This document shows positions 1 to 5,485 of a DNA stretch of 6,051 bases, piece by piece; the first letter of the stretch is position 1, and the number at the start of each line of letters is the position of its first letter. Both the position numbers and the translations under genes were made by a program. The notes under the pieces were generated by a model. The model saw only the letters and a list, made by a program, of their open reading frames with translations. It was not told the DNA's origin and made no database searches. Where the stretch lies: assembly GCA_025800305.1 (NCBI GenBank), contig JAOXRY010000372.1, positions 1 through 6,051 on the forward strand, written 5' to 3'. Source of the stretch: Campylobacterales bacterium (GTDB taxonomy: Bacteria; Campylobacterota; Campylobacteria; Campylobacterales; SZUA-545).

Positions 1-1089
1 TTTGATAACTCAGCTATGGATGGTTACGCTGTAAAAATCCCAGACAGGGGAAAAACTATTAAATTCCATGAGACAATTTTTGCAGGAGATAATCCAAAAG
101 ATCTACAAGTCATTGAAGGAATGTGTCACAAAATCATGACAGGCGCAATGACACCAAAAGGATGTGAAGCTGTTGTTCCTTTTGAAAAAGTTGAAATTAT
201 TGATAAAAATACAATTAAACTTCCAGATAAAATCAAAAAAAATGGAAATATCAGATTTCAAGGAGAAGAGATAGATAAAAAAGATCTCATCATTGAGAAA
301 GGAACTCTCTTAGGAGCTGGTGAAATTGCAATCTTAGCCTCCCAAGGAATATCCTCTGTAAAAGTTTATAAAAAATTAAAAGTCGCTGTAATGAGTAGTG
401 GTGATGAGATAAAAGAGCCTTGGGATAATAGTGAAGATTACCAGATCTACAACTCAAATTCTATTGGAATATATACATTTTTAAAAGAACTAGGATGTGA
501 ACCTTCTTACATTGGAGCTTTACCAGACGATAAAGAAAAACTTCAAAATGCTGTAAGAAATCTAAAAGGTTACGATTTAATCGTGACAAGTGGAGGAGTT
601 AGTGTAGGAGAGGCAGACTATACAAAAGAGGTTTTTGAAAACCAAGGGATGAAAACAGTTATCCACGGAATCGAGATAAAACCTGGAAAGCATGGAATGT
701 TTGGATTTTTAGACAAAACAGTTATGATTGGACTTCCTGGAAACCCACTTTCTTCTATGAGTATGTTTCTAACCTTTGTTTCTCCAATAGCAGGGAAACT
801 CTCTGGAAGAAATGCGTACTATCCAAACACTGCCAGAGCCAAAATAGTTAAAGATTTCTCTTTCAACGGCAATAGAGCCAACGTGATTTTTGGTACCTTA
901 AGTGATGGAAAATTTCAAGCTACTGATGATTATAAATATAGTTCAGGAATGTTATCTCCTCTTTTAAATAGTAACTGTTTTATTATTGCTAATAAAGGTG
1001 TAACATCATTTAAAAAAGGGGATAAAGTGAAGGTTATCATGCCTTACAGTTTCAACTCTAAGACAAATTTGGATTTTATAACAAGATGA
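1..1089 (+). CDS. moeA: Molybdopterin molybdenumtransferase MoeA (5' partial)
   Basis: MoeA inserts molybdate into adenylylated molybdopterin in the cytoplasm, the last common step of molybdenum cofactor synthesis. The frame is open from base 1 and the first residues read FDNSAMDGYAV, the family's N-terminal signature, whose aspartate is needed for catalysis in E. coli MoeA. The ATG at 16 is therefore an internal Met and roughly 50-60 codons lie upstream of the window; 362 residues are visible. Further family blocks follow in order: IMTGAMTPKGCEAVVP, NIRFQGEEI, AVMSSGDEI, the MoCF-fold block IVTSGGVSVGEADYTKE, KPGKHGMFG and IGLPGNP. A C-terminal domain IV-like region ends in KKGDKVKVIMP. The stop TGA (1087-1089) overlaps the next gene's ATG, so the genes are co-transcribed and probably translationally coupled. 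Campylobacterota often carry more than one moeA copy, so this may be one of two paralogues. Family assignment is firm. Confidence 0.96.
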   Translation, partial: FDNSAMDGYAVKIPDRGKTIKFHETIFAGDNPKDLQVIEGMCHKIMTGAMTPKGCEAVVPFEKVEIIDKNTIKLPDKIKKNGNIRFQGEEIDKKDLIIEKGTLLGAGEIAILASQGISSVKVYKKLKVAVMSSGDEIKEPWDNSEDYQIYNSNSIGIYTFLKELGCEPSYIGALPDDKEKLQNAVRNLKGYDLIVTSGGVSVGEADYTKEVFENQGMKTVIHGIEIKPGKHGMFGFLDKTVMIGLPGNPLSSMSMFLTFVSPIAGKLSGRNAYYPNTARAKIVKDFSFNGNRANVIFGTLSDGKFQATDDYKYSSGMLSPLLNSNCFIIANKGVTSFKKGDKVKVIMPYSFNSKTNLDFITR

Positions 1090-1898
1090 TTAAAACTAAT
1101 ATTGATGAAATAGACTTTTCAGATCTATACAACCAACAAAAGAAAATCTCAACTTTTGAATCAAAAACAAAAGAAGACTGGGACAACAAAGCTCCCTATT
1201 TTCAAGAGAAGATCTACAACTCAGCTTACAATGATAGCTTTATAAAAAAAATTAATTTAAGTGATTGTAAAACCATGATTGACTTTGGCTGTGGAGTTGG
1301 AAACCTCTCAATTAGACTGGCTAAAAAACTTAAAAGTGTCACAAGTATCGACTACTCAAAAGAGATGTTAAACTATCTTGAAAAAAATGCAAAAGAAGAA
1401 AAAACCACCAATGTCAAAACCCTTAATCTTTCATGGGAAGATGACTGGAGTGAAGTTCCTAAATCAGATCTTTTTATCGCTTCAAGATCTTTTACCTCAC
1501 AAGATCTTAAAACAACCATAGAAAAAATTTCCAGTGTAGCAAACAAAAGAGTCTATCTCTCCACAAATGCAAGTAGTAGCTATGTATCTGATGAAATTGC
1601 CAATCTTTTGGAAAAAGACATCATAGGTAAACCTAATTTTGTCTACATTATCAATGCTCTTTTTCAAATGGGATACTTTCCAAAAATTGACTACATAGAT
1701 GGCTTTTCAAAAAGAAATAGATACAACACCCCTAAAGAGTTTATAGACTCTATTGTTTGGAGTGTAGGTCAGATCTCTGATGTAGATAAAAAAAACCTAA
1801 CAGATTATTTTTACACATTAAAAGAAGAGATTAATGGACAAAGATATTATGAAGAGAAAACAAAGTGGGCTTTAATCTCTTGGGAGGTTTTTGAGTAA
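1086..1898 (+). CDS. Class I SAM-dependent methyltransferase, substrate unknown
   Basis: This 270-residue cytoplasmic protein has a Rossmann-type methyltransferase core. SAM-binding motif I is IDFGCGVGNLS at residues 65-75, and the acidic residue that binds the SAM ribose is D89 in SIDYSKEM. An N-terminal WDNKAPYF element (32-39) resembles the W-D-x-x-A-x-x-F segment before the core in many small-molecule methyltransferases. The C-terminal half (about 150-270) is helical-looking, aromatic-rich and not recognisable, and probably sets substrate choice. The start ATG overlaps the moeA stop (ATGA), and no good Shine-Dalgarno precedes it (ttttataacaag), which suggests reinitiation after moeA translation. 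The TAA stop abuts the ATG of the YeiH gene. Context suggests a role tied to molybdenum cofactor or oxyanion metabolism, but nothing in the protein shows its substrate. Methyltransferase family is firm; biological role is unknown. Confidence 0.9.
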   Translation: MIKTNIDEIDFSDLYNQQKKISTFESKTKEDWDNKAPYFQEKIYNSAYNDSFIKKINLSDCKTMIDFGCGVGNLSIRLAKKLKSVTSIDYSKEMLNYLEKNAKEEKTTNVKTLNLSWEDDWSEVPKSDLFIASRSFTSQDLKTTIEKISSVANKRVYLSTNASSSYVSDEIANLLEKDIIGKPNFVYIINALFQMGYFPKIDYIDGFSKRNRYNTPKEFIDSIVWSVGQISDVDKKNLTDYFYTLKEEINGQRYYEEKTKWALISWEVFE

Positions 1899-2849
1899 AT
1901 GAGAAATGGCTTAATTCTCTCTGGTTTAGTTGGATTAGTATCAATTATTCTTGCCAACTATATTCCAATAGGAAGCGTTGCTGTGGCAATTATTCTTGGA
2001 ATTATTGTAGGAAACGCTGTTAAGATCCCAAAGAGTTACAACGAAGGAATCAGCTATAGTGAAAAAACTATCTTGGCTTTTGCCATTGGATTAATGGGAA
2101 TCAATCTTGATTTTACAATCCTTTCTGCTTTGGGTTTTAAAACTATTATCTTAATTATTTTAGGAATGATAGTCACAATTTTTTCAGCTCTTTTTATTGG
2201 TAGACTTTTAGGTCTTGATAAAAAGCTTTCCCTACTTTTAGGAATTGGAAATGGAGTTTGTGGAAGTAGTGCTATTGGTGCAATAGCTCCGATTCTCAAA
2301 GCTGACAAGGACTCTATTGGTATCTCTGTTGCAATTGTAAATCTTCTTGGTACTATTGGAATTTTTTTAGTTCCTTTTATCGCTTTAGGGATAGGACTTA
2401 ATGAGATAGATTCAGGGATCTTAGTTGGGAACACTTTACAAGCAGTTGGTCAAGTAACAGCTGGTGGATTTGCAATAAGTGATACAGCAGGAGTAAGTGC
2501 TACAGCAGTTAAGATGGGAAGAGTATTACTTCTTACTCCTCTTATATTAATTCTTATCTATCTCTACACTGAAAAAGATAATAAAGAGGTCAAAACAGGA
2601 AAGTTTCCAACTTTTATTCTCTTTTTTATTCTTTTTTCCATTATAAGTTCTTTTAAAATCCTAAATCCAGATCTGGAAAAATTAATCTCTTTAATTTCCC
2701 ATTTAGCACTGGTTATAGCAATGAGTTCAGTTGGTTTAAAAATTCATTTTTCTAGTATTAAAAGTAGTGGTTCTTTAGCTTTAAAAGCTGGAGTTTTTAT
2801 CTTTCTTATCCAGATTTTATTTACTGGGTTTTTTCTCTATACAAGTTAA
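1899..2849 (+). CDS. YeiH/UPF0324 family inner-membrane protein (putative sulfate exporter family)
   Basis: This 316-residue, very hydrophobic protein has about ten membrane segments (roughly 5-19, 23-40, 57-76, 81-102, 111-131, 140-168, 172-190, 208-223, 236-252, 263-283 and 291-313). The family hallmark GIGNGVCGSSAIGAIAPILK lies at residues 115-134, and a second conserved stretch, ending in KMGRVLLLTP, lies at about 176-214. The family is labelled putative sulfate exporter, but transport is poorly proven, so the substrate is an inference. Length fits the family, so the gene is complete. Its ATG follows the methyltransferase TAA with no gap. A Shine-Dalgarno GGGAGG (1882-1887) sits inside the previous gene, 11 nt from the ATG, so this gene can initiate by itself as well as by coupling. 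The stop TAA (2847-2849) lies inside the terminator hairpin. In the position where relatives I recall carry His-Asp/Glu before V-A-Q-V, this protein has LQAVGQV (about 180-186). Confidence 0.88.
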   Translation: MRNGLILSGLVGLVSIILANYIPIGSVAVAIILGIIVGNAVKIPKSYNEGISYSEKTILAFAIGLMGINLDFTILSALGFKTIILIILGMIVTIFSALFIGRLLGLDKKLSLLLGIGNGVCGSSAIGAIAPILKADKDSIGISVAIVNLLGTIGIFLVPFIALGIGLNEIDSGILVGNTLQAVGQVTAGGFAISDTAGVSATAVKMGRVLLLTPLILILIYLYTEKDNKEVKTGKFPTFILFFILFSIISSFKILNPDLEKLISLISHLALVIAMSSVGLKIHFSSIKSSGSLALKAGVFIFLIQILFTGFFLYTS

Positions 2850-2873
2850 AAGATGGCAAAAGCCATCTTTTAA
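2846..2873. terminator. Bidirectional Rho-independent terminator between convergent genes
   Basis: A perfect 12-bp inverted repeat, TTAAAAGATGGC (2846-2857) and GCCATCTTTTAA (2862-2873), flanks an AAAA loop. The GATGGC/GCCATC core followed by TTTT gives a terminator shape on both strands. It starts in the last codons of the YeiH gene, including its TAA, and ends 2 bp before the stop codon of the convergent yceI gene (CTA at 2875-2877). It therefore plausibly ends both transcripts. Confidence 0.85.
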
Positions 2874-2874
2874 T

Positions 2875-3423
2875 CTATTTTTTAGCTTCTATTTCAACAA
2901 TAATTTTTACTGTTTCACCTAGTGCAAAACCACCAGACTCTAAAACTCTATTGTACGTAAGTCCATAATCTTTTCTATTGATTTCACCTTCTAAAGCTAA
3001 ACCGATTTTATTTCCCATCATTCCACCAAACTCAACATCAAATACAACATCTTTTGTAACACCTCTCATAGTAAACTTACCATAAGCTTTGCCATTTTTG
3101 ATTTTTGTAGCTTTAAATTTAATCGTTGGATATTTCTTAACATCAAACATATCATCTGCTTTTAGATGACCATCTCTTCTTCCATTTCCAGTATTAATTG
3201 AGTCAACAGTTACAGTTCCATTAATAGCCGTAATTGCTTTTTTCTTCTCATCAAACTCTACAGAACCGTTGAACTTATCAAAAGTCCCTCTAACATTACT
3301 AATCATCATGTGTTTGATTTTAAATCCTACAGAACTGTGGGATTTGTCTACCTTGTATGTTGTAGCGTGAAGATTTGCTACCATAATAAGTGCTACTAAA
3401 GCACCAATCATTAACTTTTTCAT
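2875..3423 (-). CDS. YceI family periplasmic polyisoprenoid-binding protein
   Basis: This 182-residue protein has a signal peptide (MKKLMIGALVALIMVANLHA, residues 1-20, probable cleavage after LHA), so it is exported to the periplasm or beyond. The mature part is a complete YceI domain: it begins TTYKVDKSHSSVGFKIKHMMISNVRG, contains a GRRDGHLKADDMFDVKKYP block, and ends with EINRKDYGLTYN and LGETVKIIVEIEAKK. The family forms a lipocalin-like beta-barrel that binds long isoprenoid or amphipathic chains; E. coli YceI and Helicobacter HP1286 are known relatives. The ATG is preceded by AAGGA at 5 nt spacing, which fixes the start. It lies 84 bp downstream of the UbiD-family gene on the same strand and may be read from it or from its own promoter in the gap. 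A quinone-chain ligand is inferred from this neighbour, not shown by sequence. Symbol left blank because yceI is a family name here. Confidence 0.95.
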   Translation of the reverse strand: MKKLMIGALVALIMVANLHATTYKVDKSHSSVGFKIKHMMISNVRGTFDKFNGSVEFDEKKKAITAINGTVTVDSINTGNGRRDGHLKADDMFDVKKYPTIKFKATKIKNGKAYGKFTMRGVTKDVVFDVEFGGMMGNKIGLALEGEINRKDYGLTYNRVLESGGFALGETVKIIVEIEAKK

Positions 3424-3428
3424 TTTTG

Positions 3429-3433
3429 TCCTT
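3429..3433 (-). promoter_or_regulatory. Ribosome binding site of the yceI-family gene
   Basis: On the minus strand AAGGA precedes the ATG at 3423 by 5 nt (CAAAA). This supports the chosen start, as does the signal peptide that begins right at this Met. Confidence 0.75.
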
Positions 3434-3437
3434 TTCC

Positions 3438-3460
3438 TTGATAATGTTTATTAATATCAA
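3438..3460. promoter_or_regulatory. Imperfect dyad (TTGATA...TATCAA) at the yceI promoter, possible operator
   Basis: TTGATA (3438-3443) and TATCAA (3455-3460) form a 6-bp perfect inverted repeat around an 11-bp AT-rich centre, with two further matched pairs inside. It overlaps the predicted -10 and start site of the yceI-family gene, where a repressor would act. The half-sites look like FNR halves, but the spacing is too long for an FNR box. Function is inferred from position only. Confidence 0.3.
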
Positions 3461-3476
3461 ATTAAACAAAAAAAAA
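3451..3476 (-). promoter_or_regulatory. Candidate promoter of the yceI-family gene
   Basis: On the minus strand a run of nine T (complement of 3468-3476) is followed by TATTAA (complement of 3451-3456), a partial match to a -10 box. T-rich tracts in place of a sharp -35 box are usual for sigma-70 promoters of Campylobacter. Transcription would start near 3444 with a leader of about 20 nt carrying the Shine-Dalgarno. The -10 match is imperfect, so this is tentative. Confidence 0.35.
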
Positions 3477-3477
3477 G

Positions 3478-3492
3478 TTAACAATTGGTTAA
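3478..3492. promoter_or_regulatory. TTAAC-N5-GTTAA palindrome upstream of yceI
   Basis: TTAAC (3478-3482) and GTTAA (3488-3492) flank AATTG. The halves equal those of the Crp/Fnr-family regulator NssR of Campylobacter jejuni (TTAAC-N4-GTTAA as I recall it), but the spacer here is 5, not 4. The centre lies about 41 bp upstream of the predicted yceI start, the place for a class II activator. Read another way, GTTAA is a direct repeat at 11-bp spacing (3477 and 3488). Tentative. Confidence 0.25.
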
Positions 3493-3507
3493 TAAAAAAT
3501 TAATTAT

Positions 3508-5322
3508 TTAAATATGCCATCTTTTTATAAATTCGTCATCAATATCTAAAAGATCTCTATTTTTAAGATCTTCTAAAACTGAAGGTGTACAATCTGTATC
3601 TTTTGGCCACTCTTTGTGATAATTATCATACTCTTTATCTTTTGTAGTAGCGTCAAGACCAATAAAACCATCTGTAAAAAGATCCCTTCTAGCATCAATA
3701 TTATTTGTAACTCTCCAAAGAAGCATATAAAAATTGTCTAGCTGATTTCTCATATCATCTACAACAAATACAAGTTTTAGGTGTTTTTCCAAAGGTTTCA
3801 TCTTTTTAAATAGTTCTCCAACATTGAACTTCTTTTTCACTTTAATAAAAGTAATTGGATTTACAGTATCAGTCATAATTTGATGTGCTTCTAATACATT
3901 TGGTTCAAGATCTGAAAGCTTCATTAAAAGATCCGAAGTTGAAAGAAGTTCAATATCACTCTCTTTCTTTTCACCTGTAGCGTCAACGCCAAGCTTTCCA
4001 CCAACAAGTCCTTTTGGAGATGAGTGATCTAAAGCGTCAATAACACCACTAGAAACCAGTAAAGAATCAAGATCTACTCTGTCTAGAATGTGTTTTGTAA
4101 GAGCTTCATCATCTTCTAATTCTGGTGCATCTTGATCAACAAAAATAGCGTGTTTTACAAAACTCATCTGCCCTACTCCCCATAAAGCGTGCATTGTTTG
4201 TTGTGCATGTCCTGGGTATCGTGTTTGGATCTTTGCAATAATTAAATTATGAAAAACCCCATTTTCTGGCATTCTATAATCAATTAAATCTGGTACAGTT
4301 GTCTTTAAAAGCGGAAGGAAGATTCTCTCTGTTGGATACCCTAAATATTTATCCTCAATTGGTGGCTTACCAACAACAGTTGCCAAATAGATAGGCTCTT
4401 TTCTCATAGTAATCGCTGTTACATCCATTACTGGATACGGTTCAACTGGAGTATAGTATCCAGTATGATCACCAAAAGGTCCTTCATCAATAAGCTTTTC
4501 AGGATCTGCAAAGCCTTCTATTACCATATCAACATCGTGAGGAACGTGTAAATCATTAGTCACACACTTAACCATCTTCAATGGTTCATTTTTAATAAAA
4601 CCATACATCATCAATTCAAAGATCCCCTTAGGAAGAGGAGCTGTTCCACACCAAGTATAAAGAGGATCTCCACCAATAGCAACAGCAATTGGCATCTTCT
4701 TCCCTGCCTCTTTGAATTCATCAAAAATAGATGTTGAATCTTTATGGATCTGCCAGTGAAGACCTAGTTGATTGTCGTTATAAACTTGCAGTCTATACAT
4801 ACCAACATTGTTGATTTTACCGTCTAAAGATCTAGTAATCACCTGCCCCATAGTAATAAATGGTCCACCATCTTCTTCCCACGTTGTAAGAATTGGAAGA
4901 TCTGAAAGCTTCACATCATCTCCAGTTTTTACAATCTCTTGGCAGATTCCTTTTGAGTTTGTTCTTTTTGGAAATACATTTTTAAGATTAAACAGCTTCC
5001 CAGCCATTCCAAGCTTTTCTCCAAATGTAGTCGGAGGAGAAAGCTTTAATAATCCCTCAATCTCATCAGAGATCTCATTAATCTCTCTTCCAAAAATAGA
5101 ATTTGTTCTGTCACTAGAACCATAAAGATTCATAAGAACAGGAATGTCAAATTTCTTTCCATTCTTCTTGTCAACTGGATTAGTGAAAAGTAACGCTTTT
5201 CCACCATTTTCTTTTTTCACTTCACAATAAGCGATGTGACCAATCTCTAGATTAATATCAACCTCTTGGTCAATAATTACAATGTCATCTTTTCGTTTGA
5301 GTTCTTCTAAAAATTTTTTCAT
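3508..5322 (-). CDS. UbiD family decarboxylase, probably menaquinone biosynthesis
   Basis: The protein is a 604-residue prenylated-FMN-dependent decarboxylase. Numbered from this start, it has N172 and R177 in NNVGMYRLQ, E236 in GIFELMMYG, and E280 and D285 in EGPFGDHTGYY. These match the N/R and E cofactor-, metal- and catalysis-site positions known from Aspergillus Fdc1 and E. coli UbiD. Campylobacterota generally make menaquinone by the futalosine route, in which a UbiD-like enzyme decarboxylates the prenylated naphthoate late in the pathway, so that is the likeliest substrate. Its length fits Helicobacter and Campylobacter homologues of about 600 residues. An in-frame ATG at 5388 would add 22 residues, but the start at 5322 is preferred: TGGAGGAAG precedes it, MKKFLEELKRKD is a typical UbiD N-terminus, and 5388 falls in the predicted -10 box. 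A UbiX-type flavin prenyltransferase would be needed from elsewhere. Family is firm; pathway step is inferred. Confidence 0.93.
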   Translation of the reverse strand: MKKFLEELKRKDDIVIIDQEVDINLEIGHIAYCEVKKENGGKALLFTNPVDKKNGKKFDIPVLMNLYGSSDRTNSIFGREINEISDEIEGLLKLSPPTTFGEKLGMAGKLFNLKNVFPKRTNSKGICQEIVKTGDDVKLSDLPILTTWEEDGGPFITMGQVITRSLDGKINNVGMYRLQVYNDNQLGLHWQIHKDSTSIFDEFKEAGKKMPIAVAIGGDPLYTWCGTAPLPKGIFELMMYGFIKNEPLKMVKCVTNDLHVPHDVDMVIEGFADPEKLIDEGPFGDHTGYYTPVEPYPVMDVTAITMRKEPIYLATVVGKPPIEDKYLGYPTERIFLPLLKTTVPDLIDYRMPENGVFHNLIIAKIQTRYPGHAQQTMHALWGVGQMSFVKHAIFVDQDAPELEDDEALTKHILDRVDLDSLLVSSGVIDALDHSSPKGLVGGKLGVDATGEKKESDIELLSTSDLLMKLSDLEPNVLEAHQIMTDTVNPITFIKVKKKFNVGELFKKMKPLEKHLKLVFVVDDMRNQLDNFYMLLWRVTNNIDARRDLFTDGFIGLDATTKDKEYDNYHKEWPKDTDCTPSVLEDLKNRDLLDIDDEFIKRWHI

Positions 5323-5330
5323 TGAACTTA

Positions 5331-5339
5331 ACTTCCTCC
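5331..5339 (-). promoter_or_regulatory. Ribosome binding site that decides the UbiD-family start
   Basis: On the minus strand GGAGGAAGT precedes the ATG at 5322, with the AGGA core 11 nt away. No comparable Shine-Dalgarno precedes the upstream ATG at 5388, where the sequence is a T-run. Confidence 0.75.
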
Positions 5340-5383
5340 ATAAAATGTTAAATTGAAGGTTACTTTGAACTCCCCCAGCCAAC

Positions 5384-5421
5384 ATCATAAAAAAAGGAAC
5401 CTTAAAAAAATCGTAAAAAAA
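5384..5421 (-). promoter_or_regulatory. Candidate promoter of the UbiD-family gene
   Basis: On the minus strand the -10 candidate TATGAT (complement of 5384-5389) matches TATAAT at five of six positions. It is preceded by three T7 tracts (complements of 5389-5395, 5404-5410 and 5415-5421), fitting the periodic T-rich upstream pattern of Campylobacter sigma-70 promoters. Transcription from near 5377 would give a leader of about 55 nt that holds the Shine-Dalgarno and a G-rich stretch, GGCTGGGGGAG, that stands out from the AT-rich surroundings. Confidence 0.5.
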
Positions 5422-5449
5422 GGGAATATTTGATGGTAGTCGATTTTTT
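5405..5449. repeat. 9-bp inverted repeat in the divergent intergenic region
   Basis: AAAAAATCG (5405-5413) and CGATTTTTT (5441-5449) are exact reverse complements separated by 27 nt. The arms are too AT-rich and the loop too long for a convincing terminator. A protein-binding dyad between the divergent promoters is possible, but A/T runs alone may explain most of the match. Confidence 0.3.
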
Positions 5450-5459
5450 CAACTAAACT
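5430..5459 (+). promoter_or_regulatory. Candidate promoter of the lipoprotein gene
   Basis: TTGATG (5430-5435) and TAAACT (5454-5459), 18 bp apart, are partial matches to -35 and -10 boxes, with a T6 run in the spacer. Transcription would begin near 5466 and give a leader of about 20 nt ending in the Shine-Dalgarno AAGGAG. Both boxes are imperfect. Confidence 0.3.
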
Positions 5460-5473
5460 CACGTCACCAAAAA

Positions 5474-5479
5474 AAGGAG
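5474..5479 (+). promoter_or_regulatory. Ribosome binding site of the lipoprotein gene
   Basis: AAGGAG lies 6 nt before the ATG at 5486. This near-ideal site fixes the start of a gene that runs off the window end. Confidence 0.8.
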
Positions 5480-5485
5480 ACGAAG

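Larger units (their letters stand above)
5389..5475. repeat. Four A7 tracts in the divergent intergenic region
   Basis: Runs of exactly seven A lie at 5389-5395, 5404-5410, 5415-5421 and 5469-5475. Three continue as AAAAAAAGG followed by purines. The second, third and fourth start 11 and 54 bp apart, near whole helical turns, which would favour local DNA bending between the two promoters. They also form the T-tracts of the predicted UbiD-family promoter. Confidence 0.6.

Noticed and set aside
16..1089. ATG at 16 as the start of moeA
   Set aside because: The frame is open from base 1 and the codons before the ATG read FDNSA, part of the DNSAMDGYA signature of MoeA, so the true start is outside the window.
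2054..2434. 126-codon frame on the minus strand
   Set aside because: It lies wholly inside the YeiH-family gene, is rich in Ile, Pro, Lys and Arg in the way of an antisense shadow, and has no recognisable domain.
3438..3460. FNR box (TTGAT-N4-ATCAA)
   Set aside because: The half-sites resemble FNR halves but the arms are 11 bp apart; the 14-bp FNR geometry is not met.
3483..3510. Rho-independent terminator after the UbiD-family gene
   Set aside because: The region can form only short all-AT stems (TTAAT/ATTAA) with no GC-rich stem, so it is not convincing.
3906..4914. Direct repeat of the 17-mer AAGATCTGAAAGCTTCA at 3907 and 4897
   Set aside because: Both copies encode the same peptide K-L-S-D-L in the UbiD-family protein and sit about 1 kb apart; shared amino acids and codon choice, together with the general AGATCT excess, explain it.
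4808..5125. 105-codon frame on the plus strand
   Set aside because: It lies antisense to the well-conserved UbiD-family coding region and shows no family motif.
5366..5383. Sigma-54 promoter in the GGCTGGGGGAGTTC stretch before the UbiD-family gene
   Set aside because: The GG and GC elements do not stand at the required -24/-12 spacing.
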